From Clostridiales bacterium (GTDB lineage Bacteria > Bacillota > Clostridia > Saccharofermentanales > DTU023): DNA of 64,000 nucleotides. The stretch covers positions 124,001 through 188,000 of the forward strand of contig SFGY01000004.1 of assembly GCA_004556455.1 (NCBI GenBank), in the 5' to 3' direction. The notes beneath the pieces are model-generated. The model was not told the origin of the DNA. It saw only the letters and a program-made list of their open reading frames with translations, and made no database searches. Within the stretch, counting starts at the first letter, position 1, and each line of letters starts with the position of its first letter. The translations under genes were made by a program, and so were the position numbers. Shown piece after piece: positions 43,881 through 52,691 of this stretch.

Positions 43881-46643
43881 ATGGCCAAAAATTCACGGTA
43901 CGCGAGTGCTCGACTCACGACGACAGTGAATGCTCGATATGTGCCGGATGAACAGATTAAAGATGCTTTTTATCTGGATGGACGTTTCCCCGGACTTAAC
44001 GAAAAAAGGGCAGCAGAAGATACACTCGATCGCGATGATCGGGGTTTCCTTTTTGCCCTTTTTGCTTATCCTGCCGAACGAGGTGAAAATGCTGCAGAAG
44101 CTGATTTTGTTCGCTCGGTTCGTCAACTGAATGATCAAGTCAAGGAAGGCAATAAGTCCATTGATATCCAGATTAACGATCTGGCCGATGCTTCCGTGGA
44201 AGTTTGCGGCAAAGCCACGCTCCCTCAGGCAGGTATTCGTCAGGCTTATTTTGCCGGAATTATTGTGAAGGAAGCTGAAATTGCAGCTGTAACGACGGCT
44301 GCAGGTTGCGCTTTTCTCTACCGCGGCGATGTGCTTTATCCTCTGACGGCCAGTGATTTTAAGCTTGAACCTTACGATCTCAACGGCAACCCTATTGAAC
44401 GTCTTAATGAGTATTCTGCTGGCGTTGCGGGTACCATCCGTTACTCTAACATCACTCCTATCAAACAGAACGACTGCCTCATTCTCTGCAACAAAGAAGT
44501 GGCCGAAACGCTCGGTCAGCGGGAAATGTTGCGGATCCTCGATGATGCACAGGATCAAAAGGACGCCGCGGCCAACATGATCACGGCAGCTGCCGCTAAA
44601 CAGCCCGGTATGACCATGCAGGTGATGATTTCCTTTGTGGAATACATTGAAGCAGCGGAAAAAACGGGCCGCCTTTCCGGTCTTTTCCCGGGGGGACAAT
44701 CGGCACCTCAGACACAGGAGAATTTTTACAGAGAAAATTCCCGTGAAAATCCTGTTTCAGCACAGGCAGGTGCGGCTGCACCTCAGGCCCCGCTGCCAGG
44801 AAATTTCAGAAGACAGGCGGAACCCATGATGAGAAACCAGATGAATGAACGTCCCGGACAAACAGATCGGCAACAGTGGCGTGATGGCCAGAATCCTTCT
44901 GGAGCACCGATGCCGCAGAGGCCTCCGGTCAATCTGCCGCCACAGGAGCAGAGTTTTTATCGTGAAAATCCCGGGCAGCGCGGTGATACGCAGATTTGGC
45001 AGGCGGCAAATGTGGCCAGACCTGAATCTGAGAAGATCCAAGACTATTTTGAAGCCGGTCGCCGTTATGCTGAAGAGAGCACTTCGTATCAGCCCGCTGA
45101 CAGCGGTGTCGAGCAAGTTTACCAAAATGATGAGAAACCTTATAGCGAAACTCCTGTCGAAGGGACATCTGCTTTCAGAGAACATGGACAAGGCGCTTTG
45201 GAGGGCAATAACGGGATGGAAGCTAGTTCAGATAAGGCCGAAGTGGCTCCTGCTGAGCTGAATTCTGAGCAGCCGCTTACGGCGTCTGAACCGACTGGAG
45301 CAGCTGAATCTCATGCTGCACCTCTGGATTATGCCCAGCCAGCTGCCGCTCAGTCACCGGATTATGCAAATCCTACCTATGAAGAGCGCTATCAGTCTCA
45401 AAACGGCCAGGGGAATGACCCCACGCTGAACCAGGCTTATGAGCAAGGCTATGGCAATAACTATGCGCCTCAAGATGACCGTGCTTATGATCGGAGTGAA
45501 CAATACAGGCAGGATCCTGGATACGGACAGAATGCTTATGCCGATCAACAGGGCTATGGCTACGGCCAGAGCGGCGAGCAGAACTACGATCAGGGCTATG
45601 GCAACGGCCAGAGCGGAGAGCAAAACTACGACCAGGGTTACGGCTATGGCCAGACTGGTGAGCAAAACTACGACCAGGGTTACGGCTATGGTCAGACTGG
45701 TGAGCAGAACTATGACCAGGGTTACGGCTATGGTCAGACCGGTGAGCAGAACTATGACCAGGGTTACGGCTATGGTCAGACCGGAGAGCAAAACTACGAC
45801 CAGGGCTACGGCTACGGCCAGACCGGAGAGCAAAACTACGACCAGAGTTACGGCTACGGCCAGACTGGTGAGCAGAACTACGACCAGGGTTACGGCTATG
45901 GTCAGACCGGTGAGCAAAACTACGACCAGGGTTACGGCTACGACCAGACTGGTGAGCAGAACTACGATCAGGGCTATAGTCAGTACTATGGACAAAATCC
46001 TCAGGAGGGCTATGGTGCTGTCGATCCCAACTACGGCCAGGCAGGTGCTCAGCCTTACACAAATGAACAGGATCCCTACCAGGAATCATATTATGATGAA
46101 TACCAGGATAACTATCAGGATGGCGGCTATCCCGATGATCGTGACGAGAAAGTCAAACGTATTATCTTTTACTCTATCCTTGGAGTGGTCATTCTCGTCT
46201 GTGCTTTCCTGATCTTCCGTCTGGCTACGAAAAAACCTGCAACACCGGTACAATCCAACTCAAGTTCTTCTTCTGCCAGCAGCTCTGAATCTCAGACGAC
46301 AGTCAAAGAGAGTGAAAAGAAAACAAGTGCGACGTCTTCCAAGGAGAGCAAGGAAAGTAAGGAAACCAAAGAAGGCGAAAGCAATGAAGCCGGAGAAAGC
46401 AAAGAGGAGGGCGAGAGCAACCCTACATCTGAGGAAAGCACGGAGAGTAAAGCCAAGGGTGAAGCGAAGACCTATACCGTGCGTTTGGGAGATACGCTGT
46501 ATCAGATCTGTATGAGCTACTATGGTAAGTACTCTGATGCTTTAGGTGCAAAAATCGCTGAAGCCAACCCGAACCTTCAACTGCCTGATGTCTTCGAAGG
46601 CAATGTCATCAAGTTGCCACCGCTTGAAGATCTTGAGCCGTAA
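43881..46643 (+). CDS. Pseudo-PP2C / repeat / transmembrane / LysM protein
   Basis: 920 residues in five parts. Residues 1-265 follow the fold pattern of PP2C phosphatases: FLFALFAYPAERGE, AAGCAFLYRGDVLYPLTASD, then DCLILCNKEVAETLGQREML and a last MQVMISFVEY strand. The metal-binding DGxGG, DG and DN positions are all replaced, so it should be catalytically dead. Residues 270-557 are Pro/Gln/Glu-rich. Residues 558-697 are ten 14-residue Tyr/Gly/Gln repeats. One membrane helix follows (about 760-782, IIFYSILGVVILVCAFLIFR), then a Ser/Glu/Lys linker and a LysM domain (about 863-915, TYTVRLGDTLYQICMSYYGK). Topology: pseudophosphatase inside, LysM outside on peptidoglycan. GGGAGG precedes ATG 43881. 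Confidence 0.75.
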   Translation: MAKNSRYASARLTTTVNARYVPDEQIKDAFYLDGRFPGLNEKRAAEDTLDRDDRGFLFALFAYPAERGENAAEADFVRSVRQLNDQVKEGNKSIDIQINDLADASVEVCGKATLPQAGIRQAYFAGIIVKEAEIAAVTTAAGCAFLYRGDVLYPLTASDFKLEPYDLNGNPIERLNEYSAGVAGTIRYSNITPIKQNDCLILCNKEVAETLGQREMLRILDDAQDQKDAAANMITAAAAKQPGMTMQVMISFVEYIEAAEKTGRLSGLFPGGQSAPQTQENFYRENSRENPVSAQAGAAAPQAPLPGNFRRQAEPMMRNQMNERPGQTDRQQWRDGQNPSGAPMPQRPPVNLPPQEQSFYRENPGQRGDTQIWQAANVARPESEKIQDYFEAGRRYAEESTSYQPADSGVEQVYQNDEKPYSETPVEGTSAFREHGQGALEGNNGMEASSDKAEVAPAELNSEQPLTASEPTGAAESHAAPLDYAQPAAAQSPDYANPTYEERYQSQNGQGNDPTLNQAYEQGYGNNYAPQDDRAYDRSEQYRQDPGYGQNAYADQQGYGYGQSGEQNYDQGYGNGQSGEQNYDQGYGYGQTGEQNYDQGYGYGQTGEQNYDQGYGYGQTGEQNYDQGYGYGQTGEQNYDQGYGYGQTGEQNYDQSYGYGQTGEQNYDQGYGYGQTGEQNYDQGYGYDQTGEQNYDQGYSQYYGQNPQEGYGAVDPNYGQAGAQPYTNEQDPYQESYYDEYQDNYQDGGYPDDRDEKVKRIIFYSILGVVILVCAFLIFRLATKKPATPVQSNSSSSSASSSESQTTVKESEKKTSATSSKESKESKETKEGESNEAGESKEEGESNPTSEESTESKAKGEAKTYTVRLGDTLYQICMSYYGKYSDALGAKIAEANPNLQLPDVFEGNVIKLPPLEDLEP
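45552..45971 (+). repeat. Ten in-frame 42-bp tandem repeats
   Basis: Exactly ten 42-base units encode GYGYGQTGEQNYDQ with minor variants (AGC for ACT/ACC in units 1-2, Asn in unit 2, Ser at the start of unit 8, Asp in unit 10). Synonymous third-base differences between neighbours show the array is not very recent, although units 3-6 are nearly identical. Confidence 0.97.
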
Positions 46644-46694
46644 GTCAGACGACTGAGAAACAAAAAGAAACGTAAGGCTCTGTGCCCAAATGTA

Positions 46695-46733
46695 CCCCTT
46701 TCTCTGGAAAAAACAGAGAAAGGGGTCTTTTTT
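46695..46733 (+). terminator. Terminator after the LysM gene
   Basis: CCCCTTTCTCTG pairs perfectly with CAGAGAAAGGGG around a seven-base loop, followed by TCTTTTTT. Confidence 0.93.
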
Positions 46734-46914
46734 CGGTACACAAATGAGTTTAAAGAAAAATTTGTGAACACTGGAGGAAATGGAAAAGAGTCGGCTCTAT
46801 TTTATTATCAGTTTCAGGTGCAGGAAAATCGATAACATATATTTTCAGCTTTAATTTATGCAGAATACCCGGTGCTTCAGTTTTATCAACATGGAAACTT
46901 TTTCAGAGCATTAT

Positions 46915-46960
46915 AAAAGGACTGTATCTCAACACTATCGTGAATCGAAACAGTCCTTTT
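46915..46960 (-). terminator. Probable terminator of the HIT gene; surrounding gap otherwise empty
   Basis: AAAAGGACTGT and ACAGTCCTTTT form a perfect 11-bp stem with a 24-base loop. On the minus strand it follows the HIT stop (46994) and ends in TTTTAT. The rest of 46734-46914 is A/T-rich with no gene or RNA that I recognise. Confidence 0.6.
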
Positions 46961-46993
46961 GTGAATAGAACTTTGTGTGGAATATTGAGAATC

Positions 46994-47350
46994 TCAGATG
47001 AGTTTTTCTCCCAGTGTTTTTCCGCCAATCAGATGAAAATGGAGATGCATGACGGTCTGACCGGCATCTTGTCCGCAATTATTGATCAGACGATAACCTT
47101 TATCCGCAATGCCCTCGAGCTCAGCGATCTTTTTGGCGGCACGCGCTACGGCAGCCAAAATGGAACCAAGTTCGCCGGAATCTGTTTCAGCGAGTTCACT
47201 GAGATTGGCAAAGTGTTTTCGGGGAAGGATAAGCACGTGAACAGGGGCCACAGGGTGAATATCGCGAATGGCAACGACGAACTCATCACTGTAAACAAGT
47301 TCTGAGGGGATATCACCTTTGATTATTTTACAAAAGATACAATCTTCCAT
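46994..47350 (-). CDS. HIT-family nucleotide hydrolase (HinT-like)
   Basis: A 118-residue histidine-triad protein of the HinT type, which hydrolyses adenosine phosphoramidates and acyl-adenylates. It has CIFCKIIKGDIPS with a CxxC at the start, HVLILPRKH, and the catalytic triad MHLHFHLIGG near the end. It is transcribed in the alaS direction, 64 bases after alaS, with AGGGAGAAAAAG upstream. Confidence 0.93.
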   Translation of the reverse strand: MEDCIFCKIIKGDIPSELVYSDEFVVAIRDIHPVAPVHVLILPRKHFANLSELAETDSGELGSILAAVARAAKKIAELEGIADKGYRLINNCGQDAGQTVMHLHFHLIGGKTLGEKLI

Positions 47351-47414
47351 CTTTTTCTCCCTTTCTCTGCCTTAAAGGTTCTCCCAACTAATTTTTATCT
47401 TTTCAGGAATCTTT

Positions 47415-50069
47415 TCAGGCCAGAATTGTTTTAATGTTCTCACGAAGAGCTTCCAGGGCTGCCGGAATCTTTTCGGCATCTTTACCACCGGCCTGGGCCA
47501 TATCCGGCCGTCCGCCTCCGCCACCGCCAGTCATTCGTGCAGCCTCGCGGATGAGATTGCCACAGTGGAGGCCGCGTTTAACTGCTTGTTCTGAGGCCAT
47601 GGCCAGCCAGAGCACTTTGTTTTCACTCTTTGCAGCGAGGACGATCATAATGGGATCCTGACCGGCTTTGAGTGAATCCCCGGCTTCGCGGAGCTGGACA
47701 GGAGTTTCAGCCTGAATCTCTGAGAGAATCACTTTAACACCGTTGATATCCTCTGCTTCGCTGGCCAGATTTTTGGCCTTAGAAGCCGTCTGTCGGGAAA
47801 TTTCGGCCTGAAGTTCTTTTTCCAGATTCTTACGTTCTTCAAGAAGCTTATCCACGCGGGACAGCAGTTGTTCTTTGTCTGTTTTCAAGAGGGCGGACAG
47901 CTCACTGAGCTCATCACTTTCGGCTAAAGCGCTGGCACAGGCGGCTGTGCCTGTCACCGCTTCAATCCGTCGTACTCCGGAAGCGACACCACTTTCCGAG
48001 AGAATACGGAAGAAGCCGGCCTGTGAGGAGTGGCTGAGATGTGTCCCGCCACAGAGCTCGCGACTGAAATCTCCCACTTCGACAACTCGGACGCGGTCAC
48101 CGTATTTTTCACTGAAGAGGGCCATTGCACCAGTCCGCCTGGCGGTCTCGAGATCCATAATCTCCGTGACGACCGGGTAGTCCTCAAGAATAGCAGCATT
48201 GACTTCTTCTTCGACTTTTCGGATTTCTTCACTGCTCATGGCTTTATTATGACGGAAGTCAAAGCGCAGCCTCTCTGGAGAAACGTAAGAGCCGGCTTGT
48301 TCAACATGTGTGCCAAGAATGTCACGCAGTGCTTTATGTAAAAGGTGAGTGGAGGTATGGTTGCGTTGGGTAGCCAGACGACGTTGTTTGTCGACCTGCT
48401 GTTCAGTCATGCACCCCTGGCATATTTCGCCATCTGTCACTTCAATTTCGTGGAGATAGATGCCATCACCGGTTTTCTCCGTATTCAGAACCTTTGCTTT
48501 TCCGCTGGACTGGTGAATTTCCCCACGGTCACCAATCTGTCCGCCGGACTCGGCATAGAAGGGGGTTTCGGCGAAGATAACAAAGCCTTTTTCACCTTTT
48601 TTCAGACTTTTGACTTCACGGAGCGCGTCCTGACTTTCGCAGAGCAGGTAGAGCAGGGAGCTTGTTCCTGTCAGCGTTTCGTATCCTGTGAACTGGGTCT
48701 TTTGATTTTGCTTGACGTTTTCGGGAAGACTCATTTTTTCCCAGGCTGAGCCACTTTTTCTGAGCTGTGCTTCACGGCCCATGGCTTTCTGTTCACTCAT
48801 GGCGCGGTTAAAGCCTTCAATGTCGACCTCATAGCCCTGTTCTTCTGCGATCTCACGCGTAAGATCAAGGGGAAAACCGTAGGTATCGTGCAGTCGGAAT
48901 ACGCGTTCGCCCTCTAAAATTTTTCTACCGGAATTTTTCAGCGCTTTGAGATCTTCTTCAAGCAGGCTCAGGCCTTGCTGTATCGTCTGATCAAAGCTCA
49001 GTTCTTCCTGCTCGATGACTTCCAGGATGCGCTCCCGTCGCTCGGCCAGTTCAGGGTATGCGCCCTGTGACTGTGAAATCACAAGTTCGCTCAATTTACC
49101 CAGGAAAGGCGCAGGAATGTCCAGTAAGCGGCCGTAGCGTGCAGCACGACGCAGTAAACGGCGGAGCACGTAACCCCTTCCTTCGTTGCTGGGCACGATG
49201 CCGTCGGCAATCATGAAAGTGGTCGAGCGGATGTGATCGGTCACGACGCGCAGGGCAATATCTGTTTTCTGCTCATCCCCGTAACGACGACCAGCAAGTT
49301 CAGCAGTGTGGTCGAGAATGGCACGAATATTATCTACTTCAAAGAAGTTTTCGGCCCCCTGAAGCACCATGGCAAAGCGCTCAAGCCCAGCTCCGGTATC
49401 AATGTTTTTGTGGGCGAGGGGCAGATAGCGCCCGTCTTCCTGACGATCAAACTGAGTAAAGACAAGGTTCCAGAATTCAAGATAGCGGTCACATTCGCAG
49501 CCGACCGTGCAATCAGGCTTACCGCAACCATATTTTTCTCCACGATCGAAAAATATCTCGGAGCAGGGTCCGCAGGGTCCTGTGCCATGTTCCCAGAAGT
49601 TATCCTCCTTGCCGAAGCGGAAGATATGAGATTCTGGCAGACCTACGGTATTTTTCCAAAGTTCCCAGGCTTCCTCATCGTCCTTGAAAACTGTCACGTA
49701 AAGTCGCTCTTCAGGAAGCTTAAAGACATCAGTGCAGAGTTCCCAGGCCCAGGGAATAATTTCTTTCTTAAAATAATCACCAAAAGAAAAATTGCCCAGC
49801 ATTTCAAAGAAGGTGCCATGGCGTGCGGTATGCCCCACACGCTCAATATCGGGTGTGCGGATGCACTTCTGACAGGTGGTCACACGCCCACGCGGAGGTT
49901 TTTCAACCTGAGTAAACCACTTCTTCATCGGGGTCATGCCAGCATTGATGAGAAGGATGGAAGGATCATTCTCCGGAATAAGAGAAAAGCTGGGAAGACG
50001 AAGATGACCTTTGGATTCAAAAAAAGCTAAGTATTTTTCACGTATTTCGTTTACAGTGAACGTCTGCAT
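47415..50069 (-). CDS. alaS: Alanyl-tRNA synthetase
   Basis: Class IIc synthetase for tRNA-Ala, 884 residues. The catalytic domain (INAGMTPMKKWFTQ, ARHGTFFEMLGNFSFGDYF), tRNA-recognition helices, the editing domain with HTSTHLLHKALRD and ELCGGTHLSHSSQAG, and the DHHA1/C-Ala end with GGGGGGRPDMAQAGG are all present. The start is MQTFTVNEIREKYLAFFESK at 50069, with GGAGG five bases upstream. The frame extends 17 codons further but without support. tRNA-Ala(CGC) is also in this window. Confidence 0.97.
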   Translation of the reverse strand: MQTFTVNEIREKYLAFFESKGHLRLPSFSLIPENDPSILLINAGMTPMKKWFTQVEKPPRGRVTTCQKCIRTPDIERVGHTARHGTFFEMLGNFSFGDYFKKEIIPWAWELCTDVFKLPEERLYVTVFKDDEEAWELWKNTVGLPESHIFRFGKEDNFWEHGTGPCGPCSEIFFDRGEKYGCGKPDCTVGCECDRYLEFWNLVFTQFDRQEDGRYLPLAHKNIDTGAGLERFAMVLQGAENFFEVDNIRAILDHTAELAGRRYGDEQKTDIALRVVTDHIRSTTFMIADGIVPSNEGRGYVLRRLLRRAARYGRLLDIPAPFLGKLSELVISQSQGAYPELAERRERILEVIEQEELSFDQTIQQGLSLLEEDLKALKNSGRKILEGERVFRLHDTYGFPLDLTREIAEEQGYEVDIEGFNRAMSEQKAMGREAQLRKSGSAWEKMSLPENVKQNQKTQFTGYETLTGTSSLLYLLCESQDALREVKSLKKGEKGFVIFAETPFYAESGGQIGDRGEIHQSSGKAKVLNTEKTGDGIYLHEIEVTDGEICQGCMTEQQVDKQRRLATQRNHTSTHLLHKALRDILGTHVEQAGSYVSPERLRFDFRHNKAMSSEEIRKVEEEVNAAILEDYPVVTEIMDLETARRTGAMALFSEKYGDRVRVVEVGDFSRELCGGTHLSHSSQAGFFRILSESGVASGVRRIEAVTGTAACASALAESDELSELSALLKTDKEQLLSRVDKLLEERKNLEKELQAEISRQTASKAKNLASEAEDINGVKVILSEIQAETPVQLREAGDSLKAGQDPIMIVLAAKSENKVLWLAMASEQAVKRGLHCGNLIREAARMTGGGGGGRPDMAQAGGKDAEKIPAALEALRENIKTILA

Positions 50070-50155
50070 GAGGGCCTCCGGGAAATTCTTTTTCTGCGAG
50101 AACATGAATACATAAGTCACTTTTCTGCAGGAGCTAAGAACTCAGTCAAGCTTGT

Positions 50156-50184
50156 ATTTTACAGCATTGCAGAGCCTTGAACAA
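50156..50184 (-). promoter_or_regulatory. Promoter of alaS
   Basis: On the minus strand TTGTTC (50179-50184), a 17-base spacer and TAAAAT (50156-50161). The leader of about 80 bases is too short to hold a T-box. Confidence 0.6.
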
Positions 50185-50196
50185 GGGGAAGGCTTC

Positions 50197-50225
50197 TTGA
50201 CGTCAGATCGCTGAAGACGTATAAT
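50197..50225 (+). promoter_or_regulatory. Promoter of rpsU
   Basis: TTGACG (50197-50202), an exact 17-base spacer and TATAAT (50220-50225): the best match to consensus in the window, fitting a ribosomal protein gene. It is divergent from the alaS promoter. Confidence 0.8.
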
Positions 50226-50293
50226 CCAACCCGGTGCCGTTTCTATGGCATACTATAGTGTGAGTTGAACCACTGCGAGGGGGGGGAGAAAAA

Positions 50294-50467
50294 TTGGCTG
50301 AAGTTCGAGTGAAAGAAAACGAAACCCTCGACAGTGCGTTGAGAAGATTCAAACGCTCCTGTGCGCGTTCAGGTGTTCTGGCTGAATGCAGAAGACGTGA
50401 GCATTACGAGAAGCCCAGCGTCAGACGCAAGAAAAAATCTGAAGCGGCAAGAAAACGCAAGCACTAA
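50294..50467 (+). CDS. rpsU: 30S ribosomal protein S21
   Basis: A 57-residue basic protein: MAEVRVKENETLDSALRRFK, then SCARSGVLAECRRREHYEKP and a Lys/Arg-rich tail. This is the S21 sequence pattern. It starts with TTG at 50294 behind a strong purine run GAGGGGGGGGAG. S21 acts in initiation on the small subunit. It has its own promoter and terminator. Confidence 0.95.
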   Translation: MAEVRVKENETLDSALRRFKRSCARSGVLAECRRREHYEKPSVRRKKKSEAARKRKH

Positions 50468-50488
50468 GGCTCGCCTTTACCTTTGCAA

Positions 50489-50519
50489 AGCTCGAAGCAA
50501 GTTTGCCTCGGGCTTTTTT
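50489..50519 (+). terminator. Terminator after rpsU
   Basis: AGCTCGA (50489-50495) pairs with TCGGGCT (50508-50514), with one wobble and an inner GCAA/TTGC, followed by T6. Confidence 0.75.
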
Positions 50520-50588
50520 ATTTGCAAAGCCTGAGGGTCGTCGGCTATGGGGTATAATATACATTCAAATAGAAAGGAGCTTGTCCTT

Positions 50589-52691
50589 GTGAATCCTTTT
50601 CAGCAGCATCGATGGGAAACTGATTTGACGATACAAGAGGGGGAGAACTTTAATTTACGCAAAATTATGGAAGAGAGCCGTGGGCTGGAAAGTGAAGAGC
50701 AGTGCACAGCCTTCTATCATGCGGATTACAGTTCACTTCATGATCCCTTTCTCTTTAATGATATGGAACTTGCTGTCGAACTTGTGGATCAAGTTCGGCG
50801 TCAGGGTGGGAAAATCCTGATCTTTGGTGATTATGACTGTGACGGCCTCACTTCGACAGCCTTACTCCTGCGCTTTTTCCATGCTTCGGGGATCCATGCC
50901 GAAGCCAGAATTCCCAACCGCCTTGAAGAAGGCTACGGCTTAAATGAGGCCGCTGTTGAAGATATTATGCGTGATCCTCCGGCTCTGTTGATTACTGTGG
51001 ATTGTGGCAGTTCTTCCGCAGAGTTGGTGCAAAAACTTATGCAGGCCGGTATTGCGGTTATTCTGACGGATCACCACGAATTATCTCAGGAAGAACCTCG
51101 CCCACTGGCTTTTCTTAATCCCTGCCGGCGCGGTGAACGCTATCCTTTTAAAGGTTTAGCAGGCGTGGGCGTTGCCCTGAAATTTGCCATGGCTATGGCC
51201 GAACGCTTTTGCCCGGAAACAAACCCTTTACCCTGGATTAGCCTTGCTGCTTTGGGAACTGTGGCGGATTCCATGCCTTTGCTGGATGAAAATCGAGCGC
51301 TGGTTCGGCTTGGCCTCGATTACTTTTATGAGGCAGCAGTTCCCGGTTTGAGGCTGCTTGGCGAATCCCTGAAACCTGAGATTAAAAAGGGAGAAAAACC
51401 TGGAACGGAATTCTTTTCTTTTGCGCTGGTTCCCCGTCTTAATGCCGCGGGAAGAATGGGTGATACGGAGCCGGCTCTGACTTTGCTTACGACGGACGAT
51501 GAAGGAGAAGCGCTGGCCGCCGCAGCTGCTCTCGAAGAGCAGAACGAAGAGCGCAGGCGGCTGGAACGTGAGATCTGTGCAGAAGCCATAGAACGTATCC
51601 ACAGAGATGATCCGCTTTTGCACCGCAATCTGATTCTTTTGGCCGATCCAGCCTGGCATCTGGGCGTGCTGGGGATTGTTGCTTCCAGACTGAGCCAGCG
51701 TTATCAGCGCCCGACGCTTGTTTTTGGCGGCGATCGGGCAGGAGAATACCGTGGTTCAGCCCGCAGTTATGGCGATTTTGATATTCTCGAAGCCATTGCC
51801 TCCGGACGCGAATACTGTGAAAGTTTTGGCGGACATCGTCTGGCGGCAGGTATTAGTGTTAAAGAGGATGAATTTGAAGACTTTGCTGCGGCATTGAGAG
51901 ATTATGCTGCGCTGCCAAGATCTGCGATAGAGTCTTCGGTGTCGCATCACTCTTTATGTATTCTGCCTCACCGTTATGTTCGGGAAGAAAGTCTGAATAT
52001 TCTCAATGATTTCGAACCCTACGGTCAGGCTAATGAGCGGCCAATTTTCCAGATCAACCATCTTTCTCTTCTGAACCTGCGTTTAGTGGGAGGTGGTGAG
52101 CATTTGAGCGTGACGCTTGGGCTTGATGATGGACGGGAGATCGGCGGCATTGCCTTTCGCAGTGGAGAACTGGCTAAGCTGTTCGTACGGGGAGACGAAG
52201 TGGATGTGCGGGCTGAGCTTAAATTGCATGTGTGGAACGAGCATAGGGAACTACAGTTGCTCTTGCACGATATGCGCTTTTCCGAGGCGGAGCGCAGACA
52301 GATGAAAAGGGAGAAAGAGGCCTCAAAGCTTTGGCGAGAAGGCCGTCACTTAACGGAGCTGGAACCAGGAGGGACGCTTGATCCGGCGATGATCCCCAGC
52401 TTCTGGTGCTTTCTGGAAAATATCCTGAAAGCGGGGCTCAAGCCTCTCGATACGGGGCTTATCGGCCAGGCTTTTCGCCTTGCCGGAGGGTCGAAAATGT
52501 CCGCCTTCACCGTTGAACGACTTCTTGATTTACTGGCAGAAATGGGCTTGATTTCTTTGGACAAGCTTCAGACGGGTGAAGTCAGCGCCGAATTATGTGC
52601 TCTGGATTCTTCCGCTAAAAGGCCTCAGCTGAGTGCTCAGGCGACATGGAGAAGACTCCTGGCTGAAGGAGGAGTAAAAAATGTGGGATGA
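50589..52691 (+). CDS. recJ: Single-stranded-DNA-specific exonuclease RecJ
   Basis: 5'-3' exonuclease of recombination and repair, 700 residues. DHH motifs: IFGDYDCDGLTSTALLLRF, LLITVDCGSSS and ILTDHHELS; DHHA1 with ESFGGHRLAAGISV and a C-terminal OB fold. The start is placed at GTG 50589 (MNPFQQHRWETDL), nine bases after AAGGAG. A TATAAT lies at 50552, so a start upstream of that would precede the transcript. It overlaps the rsh gene by 11 bases. Confidence 0.94.
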   Translation: MNPFQQHRWETDLTIQEGENFNLRKIMEESRGLESEEQCTAFYHADYSSLHDPFLFNDMELAVELVDQVRRQGGKILIFGDYDCDGLTSTALLLRFFHASGIHAEARIPNRLEEGYGLNEAAVEDIMRDPPALLITVDCGSSSAELVQKLMQAGIAVILTDHHELSQEEPRPLAFLNPCRRGERYPFKGLAGVGVALKFAMAMAERFCPETNPLPWISLAALGTVADSMPLLDENRALVRLGLDYFYEAAVPGLRLLGESLKPEIKKGEKPGTEFFSFALVPRLNAAGRMGDTEPALTLLTTDDEGEALAAAAALEEQNEERRRLEREICAEAIERIHRDDPLLHRNLILLADPAWHLGVLGIVASRLSQRYQRPTLVFGGDRAGEYRGSARSYGDFDILEAIASGREYCESFGGHRLAAGISVKEDEFEDFAAALRDYAALPRSAIESSVSHHSLCILPHRYVREESLNILNDFEPYGQANERPIFQINHLSLLNLRLVGGGEHLSVTLGLDDGREIGGIAFRSGELAKLFVRGDEVDVRAELKLHVWNEHRELQLLLHDMRFSEAERRQMKREKEASKLWREGRHLTELEPGGTLDPAMIPSFWCFLENILKAGLKPLDTGLIGQAFRLAGGSKMSAFTVERLLDLLAEMGLISLDKLQTGEVSAELCALDSSAKRPQLSAQATWRRLLAEGGVKNVG

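Noticed and set aside
43893..44699. A 268-codon minus-strand frame opposite the pseudo-PP2C domain
   Set aside because: It has no family features or start signals, and the plus-strand protein is well supported.
45552..45971. Tandem repeats as a possible CRISPR array
   Set aside because: Units are contiguous with no spacers, stay in frame and encode protein; no cas genes are present.
45354..45995. A 213-codon antisense frame of repeating Val/Leu/Thr over the Tyr/Gly/Gln repeats
   Set aside because: It is a by-product of the 42-bp repeat on the other strand, has no ribosome site and ends with the repeat.
49233..50030. A 265-codon plus-strand frame opposite alaS
   Set aside because: A shadow of a conserved essential gene, without a promoter or ribosome site.
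50070..50155. T-box riboswitch upstream of alaS
   Set aside because: The leader from the predicted promoter is only about 80 bases and shows no T-box sequence or terminator.
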